A stretch of DNA of 64,000 nt from Halicephalobus mephisto (lineage: Eukaryota; Nematoda; Chromadorea; Rhabditida; Panagrolaimidae). The stretch spans positions 124,001 through 188,000 of the forward strand of contig SWDT01000005.1 of the NCBI GenBank assembly GCA_009193035.1, in the 5' to 3' direction. This document shows positions 1-12,519 of the stretch, in pieces. The position numbers and the translations under genes were made by a program. Position 1 is the stretch's first letter; the number at the start of each line of letters is the position of its first letter. A model generated the notes under the pieces. That model did no database searches, was not told the origin of the DNA, and saw only the letters and a list, made by a program, of their open reading frames with translations.

Positions 1-853
1 CACGCAAATGCAATTTAAAAATTGTAACTTATGTCCGTCATTTCCCTTTTCCTGAGCAAAAACAGTCGACGTCAAAGCCCGAAATACCTTCGTGTTTCCA
101 TATAAGATTTTTTATATTTTTTATTTCCCCCCGCGCTTCCCTGAAGCAATCCTAAGGTTCGAAATGCGTTGGCGAGGGAATTTCATATAATAAAAAACAA
201 CATTTACGTCCATTGTTGTTTTTCCAGTTGCCAAAAGGAAATCCGCGACGTAATCATAACATTTAAAAAATAAGTTAAAGCCATTACGAAATTATCCTGA
301 CACGAATCTTCAGGATTGTAGTTGATTAAAAACGAGTAAGGAGAGTGGGTGATTTGCCAGATTTGTCACTTTTTCCATTTATACAAAATTAACTACAAAA
401 ATTTTAATAAAAATAATAAAAAATAAATGTTTGAAAAAAGTGATTAAAAAAAATAAATTTTTTGCGAAATTTAAACGCGAATTTAGCAGATTTTAGGAAT
501 TTTTGGGATTTTTGAAAAACAAACGAAAAAAGCGCGAGTGAAGACAGTGCGAGTCGATTTTGGTAGTGATTTGCCAGAATTACCATTTTCATAGTTCCAC
601 TCGCCCTTGCGCGGGAATTCAAAAATCCTCAAAAATCACACTATTTAAAAAATTAAAAAATTAAAATAAAATAAGCAATAAAAGTTAAATTTTGTAAAGA
701 TCCCGAGATTTAAAACTTAATTTTTTATGAAAATTCAAAAGGTTCTTAAAAAATTTAAAATTATTTTTAAAAATTTTTAAATTTTAGGTAAAACGTATTT
801 TATGTTGTTTTTTGTTTAATTAGGACGATTGTAAATTTAATAATTCATTTTAG
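1..853. other. AT-rich intergenic DNA, no gene seen
   Basis: No open frame with protein-like composition was found. There is a direct repeat of GTGATTTGCCAGA near 348 and 567. Around 533-603 a short inverted motif (CGAGTGAA / TTCCACTCG) lies in a less AT-rich island. The island could be promoter DNA or the edge of an old element; I cannot tell which. Confidence 0.4.
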
Positions 854-1052
854 TGGTTTTTAAAGTTTTGAAAAAAAAATTTCGTGATTTGGGACCTTGC
901 CAGTTCCCACGCTCGGTCCGTTCCGGAGTTCTATTCAAAATTAACATAAAAATGCCAGAGGAAATAACTGGCCAAAAGTCTGAATGGGAACTTAAAAAGG
1001 TTTTAATCATTCAATTACCTCAATGGGACAGTAATTTTAATCTTGCTATTAG
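854..1052 (+). other. possible isolated exon
   Basis: An open stretch begins right after a TTTTAG acceptor-like site and runs to an AG|GT near 1052. Its middle part (…MPEEITGQKSEWELKK…) has more protein-like composition than the surrounding AT-rich DNA. No start codon in good context, no partner exon and no recognisable domain were found, so this may be a relic or chance. No function is proposed. Confidence 0.15.
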
Positions 1053-1254
1053 GTTTTTTTGATTCATTCAAATTTCAAGTTATTAATTTTTTTAAAAATA
1101 AAAATGTATTTTTTTTTAGAAAAAAAAATCGACTAACTTTTCACAGATTATTTGCGTAGAACGCAAGTATGCATCATTTCCAGGCTTAATTTAGATTTTG
1201 AAGCCAAGATTAACAACCCTAGATTGATGCAAAAAAAACTCAAAATTTTGATAC

Positions 1255-2930
1255 AAATTTAGTAAAAAATCCGGTAAATATTATTTACTAATATCTCAAC
1301 TTTTAAAAGTTTAATAATAATTACTGATATCATAGTTTTTAAAAATTTAATATTTATTCATATATCAATTTAGTAAAAATTTTATAAAAAATAGTTATTA
1401 ATATCTTAACTTTTAAAAATTCGGTAAATTATATTTATTGATATCATAGTTTTTAAAAATTTAATAATAGTTATTCATATATCAATTTAGTGAAAAAATT
1501 CGGTAAATAATAGTTTTTAAAAATTTAATAGTTATTCATATATCAATTTAGTGAAAAATTTTATAAAAAATAGTTATTGATGTTTCAACTTTTAAAAATT
1601 TGGTAAAAAATATTTATTGATATCATAGTTTTTAAAATTTATTATTTATTGATATTTGAACTTATTAAAAAATTCAGTAAATAATATTTATTGATATTTC
1701 AACTTTAAAAATTTTTTGTAAATAATATTTATTGATATTTGAACTTCTTAAAAATTCAGTAAATAATATTTATTGATATTTTAACTTTTAAAATTTTGTA
1801 GGTGCTACGCAGGAGGAAAAAAGTTAAAATAAAAATTGTAGGCATTGTAGGAGAGTTTTTGGCGTCAGAACGTGGGTTAGTTCTGGATTTCGTACGAAAC
1901 TGTATATTCTAAAAATAAATTAAAATATGAATAAATTTTTACAACTAAAATTCTGTTTTTAAAAATCGAAGAAAAATTACGTATTTTAGGACGAATTTTC
2001 GCTTCGAAAGTTTTTAAATTTTCGAAAAAAACTAAAAAAAAGAATTTTCGTTTTCAGATTTGATTCGTATTAAAATTTATTTTTTAAAAATTAGAAAATT
2101 ATGTCATATTGTTAGAGATTTTCGTTTTTAAAGTTTATTTTTATTTAAATTTTCAAAAAAAATATAAATTAAAAAAGAAAATTTTTTTTAAAAATTAATT
2201 TTAATTTAAATTTTTTAAATAAATTATAAATTTTTAAATAAATTATAAATTTTCACATTTTAAATAAATTATAAATTTTCAAATTTTTAAAAATTTATTT
2301 GAATTTAAATTTTGAATGTGATTCTATAGATTAAAAAGAAAAATTTTTATTCAAAAAATTGACGTCAATTTAAATTTAAAAAAACCAATTGAAAAGAAGG
2401 ATTTTTGAGTTAATTTATATTTTAATTTTTTTAAATTGAAAAAAACACCCACATTGTTAAAAAATTTCCATTTTGAGTACCTGATTTATTAAAACTTGAA
2501 AAATATAATTTTATACATCATTTAACAAATTTTTATTACAAAAATTAAAAATTTTTTGTATTTTTTATTTGGACGAAAAAATTTTTAATTTAATAAAAAA
2601 AATTATTATTTTTAATTTTCGTTAAAAATTTTAAATTTTTATAAAAAATTTGACTATTTTGTTCATTTTTTTCTTATTTCGTAATTTTTAAAGTCACTTA
2701 TACTGTAAAATGTTTTTTTAATTTAATTTTTTCAAATTATTAAGATTAAGAAAATAAGTACTTATAGTAAATGGTAAATATCCGTCTGGAGACCTGTCCT
2801 TTGCGATGTGAAAGTTGACAAAGTTCGAGGTCGAAGTTTCGAATTTTCGTGTTGGGAAAATTTGTAGATTTTTCTGTTTCGAAAAGTTGTTTGATATCTC
2901 ACGTAAATTAATAATTAGAATGTGATAGCT
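1255..2930. repeat. degenerate AT-rich tandem repeats, then featureless AT-rich DNA
   Basis: From 1255 to about 1800 a unit built around TATTTATTGATATCATAG with poly-A/T spacers recurs with a period of roughly 60-90 bp. From 1800 to 2930 the sequence is runs of A and T with no gene visible. A short less AT-rich patch at 1840-1900 has no coding character. Confidence 0.5.
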
Positions 2931-2934
2931 GGAT

Positions 2935-4900
2935 ATTCTGAATCCAAACATGACTCTAAAGTCATGTCTTAGAACGAAAAGTCCGAATTTTAAAAATTGT
3001 CTTAGAGTGAAATTTTTTAATTTCAAAAATTATCTTAAAACGAAAAGTCCAGATTTTAAAAGTTGTGTCTTAGAACGGAACTTTTTAATTTCGAAAATTG
3101 TCTTGGAACGAAAAGTCTGAGTTTTGAAAATTATGTCTTGGAACGAAAAGTCCGAATTTTAAAAGTTGTCTTAGAACGGAACTTTTTAATTTCGAAAATT
3201 GTCTTAGAACGGAACTTTTTAATTTCGAAAATTGTCTTGGAACGAAAAGTCTGAATTTTGACCTTGAACTTTGTCAATTTTGAAGAAACGAAATACTGTA
3301 ATTTTTTCTGTGAAATTTGACAGAATTCAAGGTCGAAATTTGGACTTTTGCGTTGGAACAATATTTATGAATTTTTTGTACTTCGGAAAATTGTTCTCTG
3401 TTTTACGTAAATTGACAGTACTAGATATTTGGATTTATCTAATCCAAATATGACTTATGAGTCTATCTTAGTACAGAAAGTGCAAACTTCGGCCTCTGAC
3501 CCCTAGCTTCCATAATACAAAGTACAGTACTCTGTTTTGTCGAAGTTGACAATCAAAATTCGATGTTCAAATTTGGATTTTTCGTGTTAAAAAACATGAA
3601 TTTTTTGTTTTAAAAATTCTGTTTTAATTGATAGTTAAAATTAGCTGGATTGTTTTAATTCAGACATGACTCATAAGTTGCGTTTTAACACGAAAAATAT
3701 AATCTTCGACCTCGAACTTTGACCATTACCTTTGACAATACAAATTTTGAATTTTTCGTGTTAAAACAGAACTCACAAGTCTAGTCTAAACTGAGAAAAG
3801 TTAGGTAAAGTTACATGCAGATTTTTTATATAAAAAATGTATAATTTTCTAATATAAAAATTTTAATTTTAATCTTGAATTCTGGGCTCTAATTTCGACA
3901 ATACAAAGTTTGAATTTTTCGTGTTAAAACAGAATTCATAAATCTAGTCTAAACTGAGAAAAGTTAAATTAATCAAAATCCAGATTTTTTATATAAAAAA
4001 ATCTATAATTTTCTAATATAAAAATTCTAATTTTAATCTTGAATTCTGAGTTCTAATTTCAACAATACAAAGTTTGAATTTTTCGTGTTAAAACAGAATT
4101 CATAAATCTAGTCTAAACTGAAAGAAGTTAAATTAATCAAAATCCAGATTTTTTGTATAAAAAATGTATAATTTTCTAATATAAAAATTCAAATTTCGAT
4201 CTTGAATTCTGAGTTCTAATTTCGATAAAACGGAGCACTGATTTCATATTGAATTTCTTCTTCGTAATTGAAAAACAAAAACCACGTGGTTCTTATGGTG
4301 GATTTCCGTTTTAATAATTTATTTCACCTTTACAATTTAAACCAAAACAATTACTCATAATATTGAGAAATTTTTATCTTCGAAAAGTAGATTTATTTAA
4401 AATTTTCAGTATTTTTTGTAGTTTTGAAGGATTTGTTGAATCATTCGTTTCCAAATTAGTGTTCCGTCATACCAAAGTTGGCAGTCAGAGTTTGAAGTCA
4501 AAATTCACATTTTTCATATCGAGAAAATATCGATTTTTTTATTTTAAAAATCTTACCTAAATTGAGAGAACCTAATATCCAGATTTCCCGAATAAAAACA
4601 TAACCTATAAGCCGTGTCCTAGAGCGAAAAGTCCAAATTTCAAAAATAATGTCCTAGAGCGAAAAATCCAAGTTTAGAAAACAATATCCTAGAACTAGAA
4701 ATCTTAATTTCGAGAATAGTGTCCTAGAGCGAAAAATCCAAGTTTAGAAAATAATATCCTAGAACGAAAAATTTTAATTTCGAAAATAATGTCCTAAAAC
4801 GGAAAGTCCGGATTTTGAAAATCGTATTTTAGTGATAAAATTTTAAATTTCGACTTCGAACTGTGACTATCAATTTCGAAAACAGAACGCAGATTTGACG
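2935..4900. repeat. minisatellite family built on AGAACGAAAAGTCC
   Basis: Units containing CTTAGAACGAAAAGTCC followed by GAATTTTAAAA recur at 2960-3260. Variants with TTTTTCGTGTTAAAACAGAA recur at 3560-4150, and variants with TCCTAGAGCGAAAA recur at 4610-4860. The three blocks are diverged forms of one unit of about 40-130 bp. Related units reappear at 9.44-9.85 kb and at the right end of the window. Open frames here on both strands are by-products of the repeat. Confidence 0.6.
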
Positions 4901-5174
4901 AGTTTTTGTGGTTGTTACGTAAGAACTTTCGAAAAATCCAGTTTTGGAATGATTCAGTTTTCATCAAATTTTTTTCCAGATTAAAGAAAATTAATTTTTG
5001 AACTGATGCACATGGCTTGTTTTCTTCGTAAACACCGTTCTACAGTGATTGAATCTTGAAATTTGCCCGATACTGATCACGGCCTCGATAGTGTCTACTT
5101 ATTCATCGTTTTTTACACTTTTCTGATGCTGATCTGTTGTCGCATGTGACTTCAGACCATAACTGGAAATTGTA

Positions 5175-5590
5175 AAGGAATCTGACCTATTCCCTAAATT
5201 GACAGTTGTTAACTCTTCGCCTTATTCCAGCAATCAACAATACAAAATAGTTAAGAACAACTTTTCGCAGCTTGGTCTCGTTCCTTGTTGTCGCTTCTGA
5301 GATCTTTCGCTTCTGAAATCCTCCGCTTCTGAGATCTTTCGCTTCTGAAATCCTCCGTCTCTAAATTCCTCCGTTTTTGAAATCTTTCGCTTCTGAACTC
5401 CTTCGCTTCTGAAATCCTCCGTTTCTGAGATCCTCCGATTCTGAATTCCTTCGCTTCTGCCGACTGCTTGGTGCGCAAGTTGAGTTCCTGCATCTCAAGG
5501 GTTTTCGTGCTAAGAATCTTCTCGTTTTCTGCGACAGAAATATTTGATCGAGTTTTTTTTGAGGCAATTATGTCCTCAAAATCCCCTGAC
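5175..5590 (-). mobile_element. dispersed coding-like repeat, copy 1
   Basis: On the minus strand one frame reads an acidic N-terminal part (…SNDSESGDFEDIIAS…), then ENEKILSTKTLEMQEL, then an internal tandem repeat of the type EAKEFRSGGFQKRR. The same order of segments occurs on the plus strand at 39.57-39.89 kb, including the downstream non-coding stretch up to GGTCAGATTCC. Two copies in opposite orientation point to a transposable or duplicated element. The coiled-coil-like EMQELNLRTKQ segment recalls C-terminal tails of Myb/MADF-type or element-encoded DNA-binding proteins, but that is only a suggestion. Both copies look degenerate. Confidence 0.45.
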
Positions 5591-5599
5591 TCTGAGTCA

Positions 5600-5960
5600 T
5601 TAGAAAGTTAATTTTTAACGAAAAGGAAACAGAATAATCTTTGTTCAGAATACACAACGTCGTGCCCCCAGGGAGCCTCGATATAGGGAAGATTGATCTT
5701 GCTCTGCAAGCCCTAAGGGCAGGTGAGTCGTACTGTCTGCATCCAACTTGGTCGACCGGTCCCCGAGGGCCTTCCTGGAGCGTGATCTCGACAACTTGCA
5801 CTTTTTAACAAGTTTATTCTTAAGATTATACTGTATATTTTTAAACGTCAAAAAAATTGTAGTTTTTGTTTTACTCGAATGCCCATCTTTGGACTTTTTG
5901 CAAAACTTAAAAACAAATTTATTTTTGTCTGTTTTTTCTCCTTAAGCTCCATATTTCGAC
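5600..5960. other. GC-richer fragment next to the dispersed repeat
   Basis: A block of ordinary base composition at 5640-5800 sits beside the repeat copy, inside AT-rich DNA. Minus-strand frames are open for about 70 codons but give no recognisable domain. It may be more of the same decayed element; the second copy at 39.6 kb does not share this part. Confidence 0.25.
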
Positions 5961-6119
5961 ACATCAGTTCAGAAATCAGCTAAACCACTTAGCTGGTTTA
6001 TGATTCATACAAATTTCGAAACTTCCGAAATCAAACTTTTTAAATATATCTGAAAATTATAAAGTTTTGAGTACCATGTTGAGATTTCGTAGAAATTTCT
6101 GAAGATTTCAAAGATCTTG

Positions 6120-6900
6120 TTGAAGATTCTGAAAATGTTAGAAATTTCGGTGGAAAATTATGGAATTTTATAAAATCTAGAATCTTTTAAAATTTGATAA
6201 AAAATTTTAATAGTTTTTTTGAATTTTAGAGTTTTTTAAACTTTTTAGAATTTGATAAAAAATTATGAAATTTTGTAAAATCTAGAATCTTTCAAAATTT
6301 AACAAAAAAATTATCAAAGTTTTGTAACTTTCTGGAATCAAATGGAAAATTGTAGAATTTTATAAGATCTTGAATTTTCTAAAATGGAATAAAAAATTAT
6401 AGAATTTTATAGTTTTAAAATTTTCAAAGATGTAATAAAAATTCAAAGTTCCTAATTTTGATAAACTTTTTAGGCCTTCAGAATCAGTCGAAAATTTTGA
6501 AATTTTTTAAAATATAATAAAAATTTAAAATTCTATAAATTTTAGAATTTCCAAAAACTGAAGAAAAATTTCCAAAAATTACCGTAATCTTAGTGGACTT
6601 TTTAGGCCTTCAGAATCAGTCGAAAATTTCGAAATTTTTTAAAATATAATAAAAATTTAAAATTCTATAAATTTTAGAATTTCAAAAAATTACCGTAATC
6701 TTAGTAGACTTTTTTAGGCCTTCAGAATCAGTCAAAAATTTTGAAATTTTCTAGAATATAATAAAAGTTTAAAATTCTATAAATTTTAGAAATTTTGAAA
6801 AATTGAAAAAAAACTTCCAAAAATTACCGTAATCTTAGTGGACTTTTTAGGCCTTCAGAATCAGTCGAAAATTTCGAAATTTTTTAACTTTTCATTTGCT
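6120..6900. repeat. tandem repeat, ~125-bp unit
   Basis: Four units near 6470, 6600, 6715 and 6845 share GACTTTTTAGGCCTTCAGAA then TCAGTCGAAAATTT. Between them are related AT-rich stretches with TAAAATTCTATAAATTTTAG. The left part (6120-6460) has shorter degenerate units of similar words. No gene is seen. Confidence 0.6.
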
Positions 6901-7117
6901 TTTGACATTTGTAATTTTTTTCGAATTTCCATAATGTTTAAAATTTAGTGAAAAATCAGAAAATTCGGAATTTAAAGTTTTGGTTACTTTTACTAAGTCC
7001 TAAAATAACAATAAAAACGTTTTTCGTAATAACGCCCATTTTTGTTTTTTATAACAGCATTATTCAAATTGTCTGAAGTGTAATCGAAGGAACTAATACG
7101 GTAGAAAGACAATAGTG

Positions 7118-7200
7118 GTTATTTGAGGGTGCCGGCCCTCTTTGTCTCCGCCTTCTGGCGCCGATGAGACAGACTTGGGCGGGGCCGGCTTTCGTGCAAA
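7118..7200. repeat. GC-rich inverted repeat
   Basis: GCCGGCCC and GGGGCCGGC face each other about 60 bp apart. Inside them GTCTC and GAGAC also pair around a GGCGCC centre. It is the most GC-rich spot in the left third of the window and lies about 750 bp upstream of the CUB-like gene. It could be a promoter element, a structured RNA or an old element; the sequence alone does not decide. Confidence 0.4.
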
Positions 7201-7939
7201 ATATTCAAGAACCCTTCATTGTCGACTAACTCGTTGAGAAGTGGTCAGTCCAAGATGTGCCAAATCCTGTCAACTTAATCTTATCCTTCCGTTTGACTTC
7301 TTAAAGGTGTACTTTCTATTCCAAATCTCGGTGACTAAGTTGATTATCCTTTTCCAGTTATCTACTATTTGACGCAAAAATTTTTCCGAAAATTCCCAAA
7401 AGCATCAGAATTAAAATTTTTCGTTTTTTGAAAATTCCTATTTTATTTTTTTTTAAATTTTTTTATAAAGTAGGATACTGTAGAAGTTTTAGAATCCAGT
7501 TGAGGATTCTGGAGCCTAGAAGGGGGATAGTACAGGATTCTGGGGATTTCTAAGAAGATTTTAAAATTTTTGAGGAATTTTAAAAAAGTTTTATAAAATT
7601 GTGAAAATTTTGGGGATTTTTAGAATTTTTTAGGGAGCTTCTGAAGACTTCTGGAATTTTGTGAGAAGCTTCTGGAGACTTCTGGAATTTAGTAAAAATT
7701 TCCAAAGATTTCTAGAATTTCCTAAAAATTCTGAAATCTTGTTAAAATTATTTTTCCTGAAAAACTGAAAATGTTTCAAGTCTTCTGGAACCCTACACGA
7801 CCTTCTGAAGGCTTCTCAGTCCCTCCAGAATCCTTCCGACCCTTCTGGAATCCGAAATCTGAAAACTTCAGAAAATCCGCGTCGTGAATTTTTGTAAAAA
7901 ATTCCGTTTTTAAACTTTTATAAAATTGTTTATTTTTTA

Positions 7940-8174
7940 TTTTTTAAGTTTCAGACTACCGAGCACTGGCCCCGGAGGCGATTCTAGTCTTGCTGGCGAC
8001 GGAACTTCGACGTCGCCTTGCCACAACGAATCATACCGTTTCCATCGGAGGTTGTGGCAATTCTACTGAAATTATTTTTTTCTTATTTATATTTGAGGAA
8101 TTTGAATTACAGTACCGGCCCCCTATTGGTGATTGTCGGTCTAGGCGCACGCGGAGGCGTGTGTCCAAGGCCAA
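7940..8174 (+). promoter_or_regulatory. probable trans-splice acceptor and 5' UTR of CUB-like gene
   Basis: A T-rich tract ending AAGTTTCAG|ACTACC at 7952/7953 is followed by ordinary-composition DNA up to the start codon at 8175. This fits a spliced-leader acceptor or a non-coding first-exon junction. The sequence between it and the ATG has no long in-frame reading through to the gene. Confidence 0.4.
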
Positions 8175-9239
8175 ATGTGTAGAATCTGTTCGGGAATCAG
8201 CTTTTTTTTTCTTGTGCTGATTCTGAACGCCACTTGTTCGTTAGCAACAATGTGGGACGAAGTCAGAGATGACGACTACAACTGGCATTCTCCAGATATC
8301 AGTACAAGAGCAAATCAGACTCCCATAGGTAAAAAAAAAATTTAAAAAAAAATAAAAATAATTTTTTTTTAGATTGTTATTCAGAATTAGGCAAGAACAG
8401 TATCGGTCAGATTTTCAGTCTCCGCCTCAGGGCCGTGGATCCCGAAACGGCCTGCATAATAAAACTACCTTCACATGTGGAGATTCAATTTTTGGATTTG
8501 GATTTCGAAAAACCAGAAACCTTCGTCCGTCTCCTAAGTGGAAACAATAGACGTAAACTTTCCATAATATCACCCAAATTAACTACAGGTAACTTTTTTG
8601 TATAAAAAATTAAAAAAATTAAAAAAATTAAAAAAATTAAAAAAATTAAAAAAATTATAAAAATTTAAAAAATTTAAAAAATTTAAAAAATTTAAAAAAT
8701 TATAAAAATTAAAAAACTTCAAAATTATAAAAATTTCGAAATTATATAAATTTTTAAATTTTAAAAAATTTAAAATTATGAAAATTTTTAAATTGTAAAA
8801 ACTTTTAAATTTTTTTTATTTTTTAAACTTTTTAGAAACTTCAAAAGACTTCTACGGAGAGTGGGCAATGGGGTGTCTCTACGGCTACATGGTCGTCCGG
8901 GATGGGCTTCTGAGGGATTCAGTTAAATTCATGATCAGGCCGATGTCGGAGGATACCTTCCAAGTCAGCGAAGAAATGTGTTCTCGAATTCATCCACGGA
9001 AGCTTCGTTTTCGACGGTGACTGGTTCGATTTCGAAACAAGGTGTTTTTTTCAAGTGCCTTAGGCCAGAATCCTCTGGTCCTTCCCATGGGCTGCTCCAG
9101 AAGCAACTTTCAATACGGAATTTTCAAGTCTTTCGTTTCTGATTTTGCATTCCAAATAAGCCCTAATTTTTCGGGCGATTCATACGAGGTAAAAGTCAAA
9201 AATGGAAGAGTTTTATTTGGTCTCACAAGTTATCTGTAA
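8175..9239 (+). CDS. secreted CUB-like protein, two apparent frameshifts
   Basis: Exons are 8175-8328, 8373-8588 and 8836-9239, with matching phase. The start is the ATG that opens a typical signal peptide: Met-Cys-Arg, then a hydrophobic run FFFLVLILN. Exon 2 reads a CUB-like pattern: Cys, then ETACIIKLPSHVEIQFLDLD. CUB domains are extracellular beta-sandwich modules used in binding. In exon 3 the frame must shift twice to stay protein-like. One shift is near 8976, where an A-run looks one base too long. The other is at a run of seven T near 9044, which looks one base short. The last segment ends …LFGLTSYL-stop at 9239. A GT at 9189 could instead be a donor. It may be a real gene with assembly errors or a young pseudogene. 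Confidence 0.5.
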
Positions 9240-9439
9240 TTATTCGTCTTCCACTTGGCCTCCGGCATTACCTTTCAAGGTTCTGTTAAGTAGAAAATTG
9301 TTACTTTTCTCTAAACTAATTATTGCAATTGCTGACATTCCGATTTTTTGTTTCAATGAAAATTTGATCTCATTCTTGGTGGACAACAGAAAGTTGAAAA
9401 TTTTTAAAAATCAATGTTTTATCAAAGTTGGTCGTTAAA

Positions 9440-10345
9440 GTTCGAAACTTGGACTTTTCTTGCTAGGACATGACTCTCAAAATCTCGATTTTTCGTGGTA
9501 AGACATGACTAGAAAGTTTTTATTCTTTCTTGCTGGGACATGACTCTCAAAATTCCAACTTTTCTTGCTAGGACATGACTCTCAAAATTTCGACTTTTCG
9601 TGGTAAGACATGACTAGAGAGTTTTTATTCTTTCGTGCTAAGACATAATTCCTAAAATTTCGACTTTTCGTGCTAGAACATTACTTTCAAAAATTTGCTT
9701 TTTATTGCTAGGATGTAGTTCTTAAACTTTTGCTTTTTTCGTGCTGGAACACAATTATTAAAATTTCAAATTTTCATGTTAGAATATAACTAGAAATATT
9801 TCTTTTCGTTTCAGGACATAATTCTCAAAATTTCAACTTCTCGCTTTAAGACATAACTTGCAGATTTTGCTTGATCTAAAAAACACGAATAAAATTTTAT
9901 TAATTTATATAAGAAAATTTTTTAAATCAGATAAAATTCATGAATCATGTCTTAGAGCGAAAAATCGAGTTTGATTTTGAAATTTGATGATTAACTTTGA
10001 CTTCGGAGTTTGATGGCGAACTTTGATGTCAAAAGTTACTAACCAATTTTGAGTTTGAAACTTGATAATTAACTTTAAACTCAAATTTTGATGATCAATT
10101 TTGAGTTTGAAATTTGATAATCAACTTCGAACTCAAACTTTTATGGTCAACTTTGACTTCGAAGTTTGATGGCCAACTTTGATGATCAACTTCGACTTTA
10201 AAGTTTGATAATCAACCTCGAGCTCAAACTTTGATGATCAACTTTTACTTTGAAATTTGATAATCAACTTCGAACTCAAACTTTTATGGTCAACTTTGAG
10301 TTCGAATTTTGATGGTCAACTTTGACTTCGAATTGTAACATAACG
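9440..10345. repeat. two minisatellite blocks
   Basis: At 9440-9860 a unit of about 40-45 bp contains GCTAGGACATGACTCTCAAA and TTTCGACTTTTCGTG. At 9950-10345 a unit of about 30-36 bp alternates AACTTTGACTTCGAAGTTTG and GATGATCAACTTCGAACTC. The second block is the reverse-strand relative of the repeat at 63.18-63.74 kb. Confidence 0.65.
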
Positions 10346-12500
10346 GAAAACAGGAAAATCTGATCGTTTATCATTTATTTTTCTTCTTCAAAGAATTACG
10401 TCATAAAAGTTAGAATTTCAGGCATGTATTTTGTGTTTAAAAAATAATTTTTAATTCAAAGAAAAATTTCGGGGTCATATGGAAAAAGAAAAAATAGATC
10501 GTTTTCGTCGAACTTTTGTGATTGAGTATTTCGATAATGTTAAAAATGTAAAATTTTCAAATTTATCAGAATTTTACGAAATAATTTTTAAAATTTTAAT
10601 ATTCAAAAATTAAATTTTGAAATTTTCGGTCTTAACTGGAAAATTCCAAAATTTCTGATGAAATATATTTTTAAAAATTTAAATAAAATTTTTTAATATG
10701 TTAAAAATTTTGAAATTTTTGGTCTTAACTAGGAAATTTCAAATTTTATAATTTAATTGAAATTTTCTAGAATTACAAAAATTAAATTTCATAATTTTCG
10801 GTCTTAACTGGAAAATTACAAAAATTAAATTTCATAATTTTCGGTCTTAACTGGAAAATTCCAAAATTTTTGATGAAATATATTTTAATTAAATTTTTAA
10901 AAATTTAAATAAAATTTTTTTCAAAATCATAAAAAATTTCAATTTTTATAATTTAATTGAAATTTTTTTTAAAAAATATAAAAATTAAAAAATTCCAAAA
11001 TTTTCGGTCTTAATTAAAAAATTCCAAAATTCGTGTTGAGACAATTTTCTAAAATATTTTCAAATTTTAAAAATTAAAAATTTTGCAATTTTTGGTCTTA
11101 GAAAATTTCAAAAATTTTTATTCAGAAAATTTTTTGCAATTTTGACCTTTATTTTTTTTAACAAATTAATTTTGAATAATTAAGAAACAATAAAAATTTT
11201 AATTTTGTCCTTTTGCTAGAAAATCCAGGAAACTCGTATCGAGACATTTTATTCAGGATTTTGTAGCAGTAATTTTTACTTTTTATAAAACTTGCAGAGA
11301 CACGCAAGCACAAAGTTCTGTGATTTTTGGTCCTAAGCGGAAAATTCAGATGATTCATATTAAAATAATTTTTTAATTTTATGGAAAAAAATTTTCATTT
11401 TTAAAACAATATAAAATTCATCGGGGGAGTTTTTAAAATTTTCCAGAATAATAAAAAACATTTTTGAAATTCTCCAATCGGGACCAAAAAGTATAAAATG
11501 TAACTTTTCAAAAATATTTTTAAAGTTTTTCAATATTATTGTTATTTTAGAATTTATTAAACATTTTTGACAACATATAAAAGTTGAATTTTATACTTTT
11601 TGGTCCCGACTGGAAAATTATAAAAATGTTTTTAAAAATATTTTTTAAATTTTATATTGAAAATTTTCAAATATTATTGTTATTTTAGAATTTATTAAAC
11701 ATTTTAAAAATTTTTTGACAACATATAAAAGTCGAATTTTATACTTTTTGGTCCTAACTGGAAAATTATAAAAATAGTTTCAAGTTTTTTAATATTATTG
11801 TTATTTTAGAATTTATTGAACATTTTTGAAATATTTTCGATGACACATAAATTTCACAATTTTTGGTCCCGAGAGGAGGATTCTAAAAATATTTTTTAAA
11901 ATACTTTTTTGCAAATTTTATGACAGAAATCTTTGATTTTTCACAATAGTGTAACTTAGACGAGATAGACCTAAGGTCGCGATCGACGAAACGTGTCTTC
12001 AAAATTTCGACGATCATTTATCTCAATTAATTTTGTAAAAAATTTAATTTCAAATTATTTAAAAACCAAATATTTTTCAAAATAATCTGATTTTACAAAA
12101 TTCGAAATTTTTGTATTTAAAATAAAACTTAAAAAAACAAAAATTTTCCAATTCGGAGAAATTTCGGTGTTTAATTTCCTCTGAAATACAAAACTTGTTT
12201 TTATTTTAATAAAATTCATATATCAATTCCAAGTATTGAAACTTGGCGTCAGACCAATTTAATTCAAGGTCGAATTATCGGATGATGAAAAGTTCGGCGT
12301 TTTTGTTTACATGTACGTTTGACCTTTCTGTGATGCATTGTCCTTCAAAAAAATTAACAAAAACGGTCATGATCCAAGATGAAACGCAAAAGGTCAAATA
12401 CACAAGGGGGTAGGAGAACGAGGGCTTACTGAAATAGAATTAAAATTTTGCTATTTGATGAAAACTGAAATTTCGCACGAATTATGTCTCGTTTGAGCTA
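10346..12500. repeat. AT-rich intergenic DNA with GGTCTTAACTGG motif
   Basis: From 10.6 to 11.9 kb the words GGTCTTAACTGGAAAATT and ATACTTTTTGGTCC recur many times in both orientations within long A/T runs, with units of roughly 100-180 bp. From 11.94 to 12.43 kb the base composition is more mixed, but no coding frame with protein-like content was found. Confidence 0.5.
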
Positions 12501-12519
12501 CATTAAAAAAACCAATTAC

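Noticed and set aside
404..622. 72-codon minus-strand open frame
   Set aside because: Lys/Phe-rich, from AT-rich DNA; no start context, splice sites or domain.
2718..3361. Overlapping open frames on both strands
   Set aside because: They follow the AGAACGAAAAGTCC minisatellite; residues repeat with the DNA unit.
9440..10345. Regularly spaced short repeats considered as a CRISPR array
   Set aside because: Units are contiguous and degenerate with no unique spacers, and the window is eukaryotic.
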